A stretch of DNA of 64,000 nucleotides from Neobacillus sp. FSL H8-0543 (GCF_038592905.1 NZ_CP151943.1:4786501-4850500), one strand, 5' to 3'; counted from the stretch's first letter, positions 53,503 through 62,717 are shown. The notes: generated by a model not told the origin, from the letters alone. Translations and numbers: made by a program.

Positions 53503-53970
53503 TTTCTTTTTATTGATATAAATGAATTAGTAGGTTAGTTGATTTAAACATTTGAAGCACGAATTAATCAGTAAAACAACTAAAATACGGGCAAGGACCC
53601 TGTCGGGCAGCATGACTGACATCCACCTCATGGAAAGGTTGGACGAAGGAATTTTGGAGCGAAGACTCTGTGAGATATGGGAGGGTTGACCTCCATGAGA
53701 AATGTGGAGATCCATCAGCGCAACCATACTTTAACTAATTATCCATTTTTTGGATAAGTGGGTTTGGCAGCTATCAGTCGTTTTTTCACTTTGTCCCCAA
53801 AATTATCCTTGAATACACCATTATTCCAATCCTCAAATGAATATTAAAACTGACTACTATGTAATTTGGAGAAAATGAGAGAAATCGAGAGCTTTTCCAT
53901 TCTATATAGCGGGAGTTTAGTTAAACAAGATATTGTATAATATTGGTTATAAATTGATTGGGGGAATCAA
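53503..53970. other. intergenic scraps
   Basis: A GC-richer patch (53,590-53,725) reads MTDIHLMERLDEGILERRLC on the plus strand before a stop; it may be a fragment of a transposed gene. A family A-like GGGAGTTTAGTTAAACAAG lies at about 53,911. Confidence 0.3.
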
Positions 53971-54468
53971 ATGTTAATCAGAGAAATAAATCCTGAGGAT
54001 GCTGAAGGTCTAGTGAAATTAATTTATCGAGTTGAAAGTGAGTCCCACTTTATGCTCTTCGAATCAGGAGAAAGAAAAATTAGTCCAGAGGAGCAGGAAA
54101 AAAGAATTGAAGCAATGAGGAAAACTGAGAATTCGACCATTTTCATTGCAGAAGAAAATAATGAATTAGTTGGTTATTTAATTGCTATTGGCGGCTACGC
54201 CCAAAAAAACAAGCATTCCGTATATCTTGTTATTGGTGTCTTGGCTCAATATCGAGGGGTTGGTATAGGAACAAAACTATTTCAACAATTAGAGAATTGG
54301 GCAAAAGAACATAATATTCACCGCTTAGAATTGACCGTAATGACTCGAAATGTTGCTGGAATTGGGCTATATAAGAAAATGGGGTTTAAAATTGAAGGAA
54401 CAAAAAGGCATTCGCTATATTTTGAAGGCGAATTTGCAGATGAATATTATATGTCTAAACTGTTATAA
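53971..54468 (+). CDS. GNAT acetyltransferase
   Basis: 165 residues. MLIREINPEDAEGLVKLIYR begins a RimI-like fold; the acetyl-CoA site is QYRGVGIGTKLFQQLENWAK (Q/RxxGxG/A) and 'MTRNVAGIGLYKKMGFKIEGTKRHSLYF' closes the domain. Probably acetylates a small amine or protein N-terminus; substrate unknown. Ribosome site GGGGGA. Single gene. Confidence 0.85.
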   Translation: MLIREINPEDAEGLVKLIYRVESESHFMLFESGERKISPEEQEKRIEAMRKTENSTIFIAEENNELVGYLIAIGGYAQKNKHSVYLVIGVLAQYRGVGIGTKLFQQLENWAKEHNIHRLELTVMTRNVAGIGLYKKMGFKIEGTKRHSLYFEGEFADEYYMSKLL

Positions 54469-54524
54469 AAAGATCTGTTAAAGTAAGGAGTGGTTAAGCA
54501 CAATATGTACGGCTGCTTTGACAG

Positions 54525-54570
54525 ACATTTTTCTTCTTCAACTAAAGGTGCTGGTTAGTTGAAGAAAGAA
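54525..54570. repeat. palindromic repeat, family A (well preserved)
   Basis: TTCTTCTTCAACTAAAGGTG then CTGGTTAGTTGAAGAAAGAA; the arms TTCTTCAACTAA and TTAGTTGAAGAA pair exactly. Confidence 0.65.
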
Positions 54571-54624
54571 TGCCAAGTAAATTTAAAATAAAATAAGAGA
54601 AGTTTTATGGAAAGGATGGGGATT

Positions 54625-55160
54625 ATGGAACAGTGGGTTGATGTTCAAACACTTATCTGGTTATTTCCAATTATGTTTATCCTTCATGATTTTGAAGAAA
54701 TTATTATGGTTGAAAGGTGGATGAAGAGAAATTCAACTATAATATATGACATATTGCCGAAAAGAATTGCGGATAGAGTAATTAAACAATTTTCTATGTC
54801 AACAGCCCAGTTTGCAGTTGTCGTATTAGTTATTTTCCTATTCGTAAGTAGTTCAACAGTTATGGCAACCAATATGTAATTCAAGGTTTACTTGGTAATA
54901 TTTATATTTTTACCATTATTACAACGGTTTTTTTTCTACACGCTTTTACTCATATTGGTCAATCTATCATTCTTCGTTCAGTTACGCCCGGTGCATTTAC
55001 TTCGTTGATTGTTATCATTCCATACAGTTTAGTTTTATATCGTTCATTATTAGTGAATGAAGTAATTACATGGGAAATTATTTTTCTATGCTTACCTTTT
55101 TGTCTCTTAATTATCCCAGTTGCTTTGCTTGCTCATTGGATTGGAAAAAAAGTAGTATAG
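54625..55160 (+). pseudogene. HXXEE-domain membrane protein, frameshifted
   Basis: Reads MEQWVDVQTLIWLFPIMFIL then HDFEEIIMVERWM, the HxxEE signature, to a stop at 54,879. In the next frame the protein continues from about 54,880 (IQGLLGNIYIFTIITTVFFL...) to 55,160 with further membrane segments. A single-base change would restore about 178 residues. ATG 54,625 has GGATGGGG upstream. Confidence 0.75.
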
Positions 55161-55308
55161 AAATCTAATATGCTAATTTACTACCATGAAAATAAGTTTC
55201 TTCAAGAATAGAAAAATGACAATACTGAAGAAGACCCTGCTCAATCGTTTAAAAAAAGAGGAGAGCGGTAATAAAAAGTCTATGGATTAGGGTTTACTGG
55301 ATTAAGGT

Positions 55309-55332
55309 CAGTATCAGTATCAGTATCAGTAT
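55309..55332. repeat. CAGTAT hexamer repeated four times
   Basis: Four perfect tandem copies of CAGTAT in a non-coding gap. A family A-like palindrome lies at about 55,446-55,490. No gene is seen between 55,161 and 55,552. Confidence 0.8.
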
Positions 55333-55552
55333 TGAAACTTACTAACCATCTTCATTCTATGTGGTGCAGCGCTGATTTTTGCGCTTCATGGATGGCTAAC
55401 AGGTTGCAAGAGTTCAAGAATGGGAATGCTACGGCATTCCCTTTTTTTTGTTGTGCTAACATAGCAGGATAGTTCAAGAAAAATTCATACGATGAGGGGG
55501 TTTGGGATGTAACAATTGGTATGATTAGGAAAAAATGGTTGGGGGATACTTT

Positions 55553-55717
55553 ATGTTTAGTATTATGGGTTACGGATCTTTGCTAATTACGATTGGAACA
55601 CCTTTGGCAGTTGTATTTCTTCTAATATGGACTTATAAGATAAAAAGAAATAGTGACATTCAAGTTGAGCAAAACTCTAAGATTATCCAACTGTTAGAAA
55701 AAGGAAAAATCGGATAA
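55553..55717 (+). CDS. small membrane protein, 54 residues
   Basis: ATG 55,553 with GGGGGA seven bases upstream is preferred to the ATG at 55,535. One membrane helix (LLITIGTPLAVVFLLIWTY) then a basic stretch and a short helix (SKIIQLLEKGK). A similar but stop-interrupted small gene lies at 57,526. Function unknown. Confidence 0.6.
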   Translation: MFSIMGYGSLLITIGTPLAVVFLLIWTYKIKRNSDIQVEQNSKIIQLLEKGKIG

Positions 55718-55739
55718 AACTGATTTAAACTCCTATTGT

Positions 55740-55826
55740 GCTGAAGGGGCAATTCTTCAGTATGGAGGGGTCTCCTTTTCCTTCTTCAAGTAACGAAGCA
55801 GGTTTGTTGAAGAAGGATTAAGAGGA
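55740..55826. repeat. palindromic repeat, family A
   Basis: CTTTTCCTTCTTCAAGTAACG then AAGCAGGTTTGTTGAAGAAGG; an additional arm GGGGCAATTCTTCAGTATGG precedes it, like that at 57,380. Confidence 0.6.
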
Positions 55827-55881
55827 ATTATGACGAAATAAAAGTACATAAAAATAATTAGATTAGGAAGGTCTACAAGCT

Positions 55882-56244
55882 ATGGAGAGGAAAACAAAAA
55901 GTAGAGGTAAAAGGAAATTTAGAATCGTGCTTGTAATGTTAGCCTTATTGCTTTTAACAGTTATGGTGTCAACTGCTCCTTCTAGTGAAAAATTTGAAAA
56001 GTGGATTTTACAAAAGTATGATATTAAATGCGACAAATATAATCATTGGTGTGTAATAGACAACAAGGAAATTCAATCTAGGTCAGGAACGTATGAGGAA
56101 AGGTTATTTTTTAATATTTACGAAAAAGATTACGAATATGAAAATGGAGAAATATTAACCTTTAGGGCTGTTGGGATAGTTGGAAACTTCTATGAAATGG
56201 AAGATGGAAGGTTATGGAGGTTTTTAGCGTTCGGCGTTTTATAA
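55882..56244 (+). CDS. hypothetical single-pass membrane protein
   Basis: 120 residues: basic N-terminus (MERKTKSRGKRKF), one membrane helix (14-32), then an extracytoplasmic domain with two Cys (CDKYNHWC) that could form a disulfide and an aromatic-rich end. Start after AGGAAGG. No family recognised. Confidence 0.6.
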   Translation: MERKTKSRGKRKFRIVLVMLALLLLTVMVSTAPSSEKFEKWILQKYDIKCDKYNHWCVIDNKEIQSRSGTYEERLFFNIYEKDYEYENGEILTFRAVGIVGNFYEMEDGRLWRFLAFGVL

Positions 56245-56389
56245 CAGATATTTATTTTTCTACCTTCATCATTTGTGAATAAATGCACTTAAACTAATGG
56301 GTAGCTTTAATTGAGAAAGGATCGTCAAATGACGATCCTTTTTTCAAGAGTAAACAAAATCGCCCAAATGTTTACTCCACGTACAATAT

Positions 56390-56450
56390 TGTGAAGGAAT
56401 GTACTTAAAGTAACGTCGCAGTTTAGTTGAACAAGGCTAGATAGGAAATT
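56390..56450. repeat. dispersed repeat, family A variant
   Basis: TGTGAAGGAATGTACTTAAAG then TAACGTCGCAGTTTAGTTGA. The first half recurs near 16,268 and 34,196; a related stretch lies at 56,275. A hairpin AAAGGATCGTCAAATGACGA at 56,316 precedes it. Confidence 0.5.
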
Positions 56451-56485
56451 ATGATAAGAATAGAAATAAGAAAGGGGGATTTCTA

Positions 56486-57355
56486 ATGCATACAGACAAT
56501 AAAACAGTATTAGAATTAGTGGGATTTGATAAATATGATATCCTAGGTTTAGTAGAACTTTCTGCATCAGTTGGCTGGGATTATGATGAACATGAAATTA
56601 GAACTGTTATGTCATCTGGTAAAATATACGGACATAAGAATGCTTTGGGAAGAATTGTTTCGAGTGCTGCAATAATACCTTATGATACTAATTTAGCTTC
56701 AATTGGAATGGTTATTGTTAATGAAGAATATAGAGGTTTAGGATTAGGAAAAAAGGCTACTCAGAAATGTATAGACAGTGTTTCTCAAAATACCTCAATA
56801 ATGTTAATTTCAACTGAAGATGGGAAACCCTTATATGAAAACTTGGGTTTTATTACTGTCGACTATGTACATAAATATTTAAGTGATAACTATATTCCAA
56901 CTAAATTGTTTAAAAATCGAGAAATTACCTTAGAGAAATACAGTGAGAATGATATTAATGAAATTATTGAATTAGATTCGGCTGCATTTGGTGATAAGAG
57001 AAGAAAATTACTTCTTAACAGGATAAATCAATCAAAACATTGTTTAGTTGTTAGAAATCTAAAGGGGAAGATTATTGGATTTGGATTATCCATATTAGGA
57101 CCAGTAAATCTATTAATAGGACCTATTGTAGCACCAGATTCACAAACAGCAGCTTTAATAATCGATAGGTTAGTTCTTAATCATCAAGGAAAGTTAAGGA
57201 TTGATGTGCCATCCAGTAATGGCGAGTTAATGTTATTCTTGGAGAAAAGTGGATTTGTAAAAGTTAGTAATCCTCCGATAATGATAAAGAACTCTAATAA
57301 TATGCCATATAGGAATAAAGAGTTATTTGCTATTACTGCACAAATCTTTGGTTAG
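56486..57355 (+). CDS. GNAT acetyltransferase, two-domain
   Basis: 289 residues. First GNAT domain 15-130 with acetyl-CoA loop NEEYRGLGLGKKATQKCIDS; second, more diverged, 140-285 with 'IIELDSAAFGDKRRKLLLNR' and a final GELMLFLEKSGFVKVSNPPI. Such tandem proteins acetylate unknown small molecules. Ribosome site AAAGGGGGA. Confidence 0.8.
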   Translation: MHTDNKTVLELVGFDKYDILGLVELSASVGWDYDEHEIRTVMSSGKIYGHKNALGRIVSSAAIIPYDTNLASIGMVIVNEEYRGLGLGKKATQKCIDSVSQNTSIMLISTEDGKPLYENLGFITVDYVHKYLSDNYIPTKLFKNREITLEKYSENDINEIIELDSAAFGDKRRKLLLNRINQSKHCLVVRNLKGKIIGFGLSILGPVNLLIGPIVAPDSQTAALIIDRLVLNHQGKLRIDVPSSNGELMLFLEKSGFVKVSNPPIMIKNSNNMPYRNKELFAITAQIFG

Positions 57356-57374
57356 GGATAGCAATATCCTTATT

Positions 57375-57455
57375 CAACGGGGGCAATACTTCAATAATAG
57401 GGTCGCCTTTCCTTCTTTAAGTAACGATGCAGGTTAGTTAAAGAAGGAGTTTGGC
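57375..57455. repeat. palindromic repeat, family A
   Basis: GGGGGCAATACTTCAATAATAGGG, then CTTCTTTAAGTAACGATG and CAGGTTAGTTAAAGAAG; arms pair exactly over 13 bases. Confidence 0.65.
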
Positions 57456-57525
57456 TGTCTCCTATTTAATAATATCAAAGAAAAATCTAAAAACATATAG
57501 AAAATAGGGTTAGGAGTTGTCTGAA

Positions 57526-57654
57526 TTGATTCAATATTACTTAGAAAACCTAGATTAAGCAGCGTTATACTTTATTGCAGTTATGTCAATTTTTATTGTA
57601 GGAAGATTAGGTAAAATAATAAATCTTTTAGAAGAAAACAAAAAAAACAAATAA
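57526..57654 (+). pseudogene. small membrane protein gene with in-frame stop
   Basis: Reads LIQYYLENLD, TAA at 57,556-57,558, then AALYFIAVMSIFIVGRLGKI and INLLEENKKNK. AGGAG lies upstream. It resembles the 54-residue protein at 55,553 in layout. Confidence 0.5.
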
Positions 57655-57813
57655 ATATATGTGAGGGATTTCACTTAACTAAACCAGCTAATAGATTGTC
57701 AACATTTTTCAGTAAAAAGATTAATAACGTCATGGTATACTAAAAATGTTCATGCCAAATAACCTTCCTCTTTCTTGTAATTGGAAGGTTTTGTTGCATT
57801 TAGCTAGATATAG

Positions 57814-59051
57814 TTAAGTCATATCTTGGAAAGTGGTTCTGCTTTTTAGTAAGGCAAAAATCCAATGTAAGAGCTTATTAACACATGCAATAACTGCTAC
57901 TCTGAAGGGTTTTCCTTCTTCACGTTTCTTATCTTAAAACTCTCTTAGTCTTTTATTGCGTGCGATGATCTCATCAGTCGTTTTCTTTTTACGGGCACAC
58001 GAATACCACTTTGAACAGCCATATACAAGGCATGACGAAGCCTACAAGAACCTTGTTTGATAATTCGATTTACTGATGCGGTAAACTTACCAGATGAGTA
58101 AACGCTAGGATCTACTCCAGCGAATGCAACTAGCTTTTTGGCATCATTGAACCGATCTATCTCACCAATTTCGGAAATAATCGTGGCGGCGATTTTCTCT
58201 CCGATTCCAGGAATAGATTGGAGTATATGATATTTCTTCAATTTCTTTATCGAGGGCATCTATTTCATCTGCAATCTTAGATAGATGCTCTTGGTATTGA
58301 AGAACGATCTTGACTAATAACTCAAGATTAAAAATATGACATTGGTACAGGTTGTTTTGGAATGGGTTACGAATGGCTGCTTCTCTTAATTTCTGTGCCC
58401 TTTCTTTTGCCCATAGCTCTGAACGACTCATACATAGCGAAGCTATTTTCTCAGTTAATTCTTTTTCACTCACACTTAAAACTGCCTCTGAAGTTGGGAA
58501 TGTCAGTAGAGTAAGCAAGGATACTTTCGAATACAAGCTTCCAAATACACCTCTATACTCTGGAAATACCTGATCTATTAGAGAGTGGAGCTGTATCTTA
58601 GTTTTGCTGATATTTCTGCAATGCTTTCCTGCTGTCTCGTTAGATTACGAAGGTTCAAGAGTTGTATCCCACGTTTTTTATAAGCTTCCAACTCTTCTTT
58701 ATAAAACAACTCGCAAAGGTGATAAGCATCTGTTGCATCTGTTTTTACTTTCCGCAAACTTGAACTCTTGGCTCTATGTGAGATAAGAGGATTAACAACA
58801 ATATAAACATAATTTTGCTCCTCATGAAATTGAATTACAGGAAAATGGTAGTGTCCAGTTGATTCTAAAACGACTGAAGGTTGATGACCACCAGCTGAAC
58901 TCTCTACTTCATGGAGGAACTCTAATAAACTACCTAAACCTTCAGTATTGTGTTTGATACTAAAGCTCTTACGATATGGTTTGCCTTTATCTAAAAATGC
59001 TTGAACCTGACTTTCACCTTTTGAAACATCCAGACCAATGACTGGATTCAT
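57814..59051 (-). pseudogene. IS110-family transposase, broken
   Basis: About 412 codons. Starts MNPVIGLDVSKGESQVQAFL at 59,051 behind GGAGGAG, with the DEDD RuvC-like residues in the N-terminal third (IGLDVSK, VLESTGHYH, VKTDATDAYHL). The C-terminal Tnp_20 domain is present (LQSIPGIGEKIAATIISEIG, AFAGVDPSVYSSGKF). At least three frameshifts break it (near 58,578, 58,255 and 57,955); the final stretch RVAVIACVNKLLHWIFALL continues past the third to 57,814. The bridge-RNA-like end lies upstream at 59,129-59,307. Confidence 0.88.
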
Positions 59052-59128
59052 AATCAAATCTCCTCCTCTGTAAAACAATAATTGTCGGTATCCCCTAAGG
59101 CTTCTTGTAATGTCATAGGTTCGCTTGT

Positions 59129-59307
59129 TAAACGGGATCATTGTCCCAACCAGCCTGAAACATGGTTATACAAGTAGGGGGTGAACAGTTTAGCTGATGG
59201 GATCGAGTCCCACGGGTGCGACGTTCTACCCCGACTACCGTTATAATAAGACCATATAGAAAAAGGTCAACCAGAAATATCTGGTTAACCTTATATTACG
59301 AACGGGG
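59129..59307 (-). ncRNA. probable IS110 bridge RNA region
   Basis: Same element as 25,402-25,580 (about 90% identical by eye). On the transposase strand it would be transcribed toward the transposase. The hairpins AAGGTTAACCAG/CTGGTTGACCTT and GGGAC..GATCCC, and the long-range AGTCGGGG/CCCCTACT pairing, are present. Position and structure fit the bridge RNA of IS110 elements. Confidence 0.6.
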
Positions 59308-59797
59308 TGCTCAGAAAGAGAGATTAAAGGATTGGTTCAAAATTTTCTATGTGCAAGAAGAGGGAAAGGACGATCAACCACGCTCCCTTAGTACGTTTAA
59401 AAGCTTAAAAATTACTGTAAGTCGTTTTTTAGAAAGCTATAATAATGATATAAGTCTTAATCTGATTACTGGTATGACAAGTCTCGCAGATGGTAAATTT
59501 GATTCCATTGATGGACGCGAAAGGATGGCTGTAGCGATTCGTCAAATTTCGAAGATGGATTCGGAAATGAGACTAGAGATGCTTGAGTCAATCTTGGAAA
59601 CATCGGATGTCTTCTTGGATGTGGATCAAAGAAGACAATTGAGTGAAGTTTTAATAACAAATGGTTTTGATTTGATGGAGGATTTAAAACGAATTTATAC
59701 AAGCCTAGAAGATAAGTTCAGCTATGGAAGCATGATAAAAACACTACATTCGACAATTAAAGAGCAATCTTATGGAGGGTACCCATGGGAAGTATAG
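59294..59797 (+). pseudogene. N-terminally truncated helical protein
   Basis: The frame begins inside the IS end and has no start of its own; from AQKERLKDWFKIFYVQEEGK it reads as a real helical protein (SLADGKFDSIDGRERMAVAI, LEMLESILETSDVFLDVDQR) for 165 residues. The insertion probably removed its beginning. It overlaps the following coiled-coil gene by 13 bases, so the two were an operon. No family recognised. Confidence 0.55.
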
Positions 59798-60303
59798 AAC
59801 AAATTGATCAACTAGAAACATATATTATTGATCTTGGTAATGAAATAGAAAGTGTAAAGAAAGCATCTGATTACCTGAAACTAATTGAACAATTTCAGGA
59901 AAAAATAGTGAAAACCTCAGACTCGCTGAGCCAGTCAAAAGAGCAGCTAAAGCTTTATCAAGAGATTATGGAAAGTAAGTTAGAGCTATTCCAAACAACT
60001 TCTAAAAATATAGAAGCTAAACACCAGTCACTTGAACAGTTACAATTTAAAATCCTTACCAGTCTGGATGAATTGAAACAGCAGCAAGAAAAGAATGAAA
60101 AGGGAATAATCTCTTCCTTCCTGGAAATGAACAAAGTGGCCAATCAAAACCAGACCGCGCTTGTTGGGGAACTCAAACGTATTGATGATGTACAGCAGTC
60201 ACAATTTACTAGTATATCTAAGGCTAATAAAATGTTTTTTGCGATAAACACTGTGCTGAGTGTCTCTATCGTGGGGATTTTAGTATATCTTATAGCGAAG
60301 TAG
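59785..60303 (+). CDS. coiled-coil protein with C-terminal membrane anchor
   Basis: 172 residues, ATG 59,785 preceded by TGGAGGG. Residues 1-145 are almost continuous heptad-like helix (ETYIIDLGNEIESVKKASDY...), and 150-170 a membrane helix (MFFAINTVLSVSIVGILVYL) ending two residues from the C-terminus: a tail-anchored arrangement. With the truncated upstream partner it may have formed a membrane-tethered complex. No enzyme motif. Confidence 0.65.
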   Translation: MGSIEQIDQLETYIIDLGNEIESVKKASDYLKLIEQFQEKIVKTSDSLSQSKEQLKLYQEIMESKLELFQTTSKNIEAKHQSLEQLQFKILTSLDELKQQQEKNEKGIISSFLEMNKVANQNQTALVGELKRIDDVQQSQFTSISKANKMFFAINTVLSVSIVGILVYLIAK

Positions 60304-60363
60304 TAAATTTCGTTTTTAATTTCCAAAATATCTTTATCTTCATTATTACTTTAATCAGTATAG

Positions 60364-60402
60364 AAAATCCCCAGTTCCATAAGCGGAACTGGGGATTTTT
60401 TA
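60364..60402 (+). terminator. terminator after coiled-coil gene
   Basis: AAAATCCCCAGTTCC/GGAACTGGGGATTTTTT, perfect 15-bp stem. Confidence 0.9.
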
Positions 60403-60422
60403 CGTCTAAGAATAAACAGTTA

Positions 60423-60530
60423 CTATTTCCGTAATACTCCTTTTTTAACAAGGTTAACAAGTGTGCCCTTTTTCTTGTATCGACTATAAGCAATTAAGCG
60501 ATTCAAATCTTTTACGGTTAAATTTGCTGG
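60423..60530 (-). pseudogene. 3' fragment of a paralogue of the 25,605 gene
   Basis: The minus strand reads DPANLTVKDLNRLIAYSRYK then KKGTLVNLVKKGVLRK and stops, matching the last 38 residues of the protein at 25,605-26,015. Homology ends at GGATCGA, where an McrC tail on the other strand begins. Confidence 0.75.
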
Positions 60531-60740
60531 ATCGATCTTTATCAACTGTATACGTATTTAATGCATCAGCCACAGGATATGAGTTTAAGGTGGATTTTGA
60601 TTTATCCTTATAATGAGGTTGATGTTGATGAGACATTTCGGTGGAATCAGCTAATGACTATAGAAGTGGTGACTTTGAATTTGGATGATTCTTGGAAGGG
60701 CATTTATGGGAAGTTGATGGGGGTTGTTGGTAGGGGTTAA
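60531..60740 (+). pseudogene. McrC C-terminal remnant
   Basis: A frame without start reads IDLYQLYTYLMHQPQDMSLR then WILIYPYNEVDVDETFRWNQ, ending at 60,740. 'DLYQLYTYL' followed by 'LIYPYNE' is the post-catalytic end of the McrC subunit of 5-methylcytosine restriction systems. The catalytic part and McrB are missing. Confidence 0.65.
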
Positions 60741-60768
60741 CCTAATAATAATTCCATGATAACAAATG

Positions 60769-60813
60769 AAAAAAGCTCCAAACTATTGAAAAATAATAGT
60801 TTGGAGCTTTTTT
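60769..60813. terminator. strong bidirectional terminator
   Basis: AAAAAAGCTCCAAACTATT pairs perfectly with AATAGTTTGGAGCTTTTTT. It separates the McrC remnant from the converging cupredoxin gene. Confidence 0.9.
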
Positions 60814-60821
60814 ATATAAAT

Positions 60822-61748
60822 TCATTGTACTATGAGTACTCCAGTCATCCCATTTTCTTTATGTCCAGGAATAGTGCAGTAAAATGTATAAGTTCCTTCT
60901 TTCAGTGGTGTAAAGGTCATTTTCGTTTGGTTCTTTGCAGTTGCATGTAGATGAAAATCGGCCTCTCCATGAGAATCGGGATGATGATGCTCTTCATTTT
61001 CACCTTGTTTTTCTAATGGAATTTCTCTAATTTCGATATCATGATCAATTGAATCATGATTATTTAGAATGATGGAAACCAGTTTATTCTTTTCTAGAAT
61101 AATTTTTTGTGGATCGTAAGAATAATGGGAGGGATGGACGTTAATCGTTAATTCCTTCGAACGATTTTTACTTGAATTTTCATGATGATGTTCGTTATTT
61201 GCAGCAGGAGGCATGTTTTTTGAAAAAACAAAGTTTTTATCCTGTTGAACCCCAAAAAATAAGTATCCCGCCATAATAGCAAACGTTAACACGGGCTTGA
61301 ACAGCCATTTCTGAGAGGTTTTTGCTTTATCCTCTTGAGATAGAATTTGAAAAAGGAGCAATGAACCTACTGATAAGGTTAGAAAAACATTTACTAGAGT
61401 AATCGCCTGATTTTGTTGAACCATATCGCCAAGCATCGCGCCCATCATCCCACCCATCAAACCTGCCATGATTCCTTCAATGGTTGGCAGAATCCCTAGG
61501 GATATACCACAGGCAATACCAGCAATTACCCCAATAAGTATAGAAAGAATAGTAGAATAATAAAGATTTCCCTTGAATAATAACCCGAGAAATACACCTG
61601 AAGTTAACCCGACATTCATCCCGATTGCCATAGCAAGTGCCATGCCAGCCATGTTAGATAACCTTTTTCGATAATAAAAGGTTAAAATTAAAGACGCCAG
61701 AATGACGATGATAATTGTAGCAAGTACATATATGTGATATTCAACCAA
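60822..61748 (-). CDS. membrane protein with C-terminal cupredoxin domain
   Basis: 308 residues. Six hydrophobic, Gly/Met-rich segments (1-185: AGMALAMAIGMNVGLTSGVF, GIMAGLMGGMMGAMLGDMV) precede a His-rich loop and a cupredoxin domain (about 200-308). The type 1 copper set is visible: HDSIDHD, then TFYCTIPGHKENGMTGVLIV with Cys, His and Met. A second His cluster (EEHHHPDSHGEADFHLH) is inserted. Probably an outward-facing copper protein for electron transfer or copper handling. Monocistronic; AGGAGGTCGAGAGTTTT precedes the start. Confidence 0.8.
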   Translation of the reverse strand: MVEYHIYVLATIIIVILASLILTFYYRKRLSNMAGMALAMAIGMNVGLTSGVFLGLLFKGNLYYSTILSILIGVIAGIACGISLGILPTIEGIMAGLMGGMMGAMLGDMVQQNQAITLVNVFLTLSVGSLLLFQILSQEDKAKTSQKWLFKPVLTFAIMAGYLFFGVQQDKNFVFSKNMPPAANNEHHHENSSKNRSKELTINVHPSHYSYDPQKIILEKNKLVSIILNNHDSIDHDIEIREIPLEKQGENEEHHHPDSHGEADFHLHATAKNQTKMTFTPLKEGTYTFYCTIPGHKENGMTGVLIVQ

Positions 61749-61939
61749 AAACTCTCGACCTCCTTTTCTGCTACATGATATGTCACGTATAGACAGGCCA
61801 TGCCCAAAAGTTAAAATTAAAAGATTATTTAAAATTCTAAAAATTTAGTATTTACAAAAAACACACTCTGTAATACTATTATTCTTAATTACTCCAATAT
61901 ACGGTAGTGGGGTAATGTACATTAAGGGGAGGTTTTTAA

Positions 61940-62692
61940 ATGGCAAAAGGACAAAAGGTACTCTTTTTAGGAGTTTATGGGATGGAAGTCGTGGAATGTG
62001 GCGGTGCACTGGCAAAAAACGTACTAAGTGGCGGTGAATCGTATGCAAGTATCATGCTGTGCCGCGAGACAAGTCAGCCTCAGGTAAAAAATGCAGCAGA
62101 AGTTTTAGGAGTAAAAGAGGTTTCATTTCTCAACTTTCAATACGGAACAGTAGATTTAAGTGTTGAATCAAAAAAGAAGATTATTAAAGTGATCAGGGAG
62201 GTAAAGCCAGATATTATTATTACTCAAGACCCAGAACATTCATTCCACGACCTAGACCCAGATCGTCGGCCAGCAATGACTCTTTTATTAGAATCGATTG
62301 CATTAGCAAGTAGAGATTTTGCACTTGAGGATTTACCAGGGCTAGCACCTCATCCGATTCCAACTATTTATTATATGACTCCCCACCATCCTAACACTGT
62401 AGTAGATATTACAGAAGTATGGGAGAAAAAAGAAAGAGCTATGGATACGCTCGAAAGCCAACTGGAATTCAGCGGTACGCATTTTGAACAAATGCTAGAT
62501 TCTAAGGCAGCAGAAGCTTTATATCCGGGTTTTTCCAAACTCTCAAGCTATCACGAAAAGGGAAGAGCAATACATAAGGTCCTCGATAAAGCGGTCCATG
62601 TATACCATGGTCTGGCCACTCATGGACATTATGCTTTTGCTGAAGCGTATCGAAGAGAAGGGAATTTCCATTTATCAGAATTGATTCAGTAA
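61940..62692 (+). CDS. PIG-L/LmbE-like protein lacking the HPDD motif
   Basis: 250 residues. The fold is that of PIG-L N-acetyl-glucosaminyl deacetylases: a Rossmann-like start VLFLGVYGMEVVECGGALAK, then VKPDIIITQDPEHSFHDLDP, PTIYYMTPHHPNTVVDIT, and AHVYHGLATHGHYAFAEAYR-like end. The usual first metal motif (P/A)HPDDE is replaced by GVYGMEV, so canonical zinc ligands are missing there; the later His-rich parts remain. It may use another metal site or be a non-catalytic relative. It is 25 bases upstream of a peptide-binding protein gene, suggesting a joint uptake/processing role. Ribosome site GGGGAGG. Confidence 0.75.
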   Translation: MAKGQKVLFLGVYGMEVVECGGALAKNVLSGGESYASIMLCRETSQPQVKNAAEVLGVKEVSFLNFQYGTVDLSVESKKKIIKVIREVKPDIIITQDPEHSFHDLDPDRRPAMTLLLESIALASRDFALEDLPGLAPHPIPTIYYMTPHHPNTVVDITEVWEKKERAMDTLESQLEFSGTHFEQMLDSKAAEALYPGFSKLSSYHEKGRAIHKVLDKAVHVYHGLATHGHYAFAEAYRREGNFHLSELIQ

Positions 62693-62717
62693 GCAAATAA
62701 AAAGAGGGGTGCCTTTA

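Larger units (their letters stand above)
57770..59307 (-). mobile_element. IS110-family insertion sequence, decayed
   Basis: The unit includes a long non-coding end upstream of the transposase (59,052-59,307), the broken transposase and about 40 bases beyond its stop containing the hairpin AACCTTCC/GGAAGGTT (57,760s). No terminal inverted repeats, as usual for IS110. The right boundary is set by the end of homology with 25,402-25,580; the left boundary is approximate. Confidence 0.6.

Noticed and set aside
53527..53727. Minus-strand open frame of 66 codons in a GC-richer patch
   Set aside because: No start signal and neither strand gives a recognisable protein; treated as a scrap of a lost gene.
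55309..55332. Tandem CAGTAT repeats considered as a CRISPR or phase-variation tract
   Set aside because: Only four 6-base units in non-coding DNA, no spacers and no adjacent cas or switch gene. No CRISPR array was found anywhere in the window.
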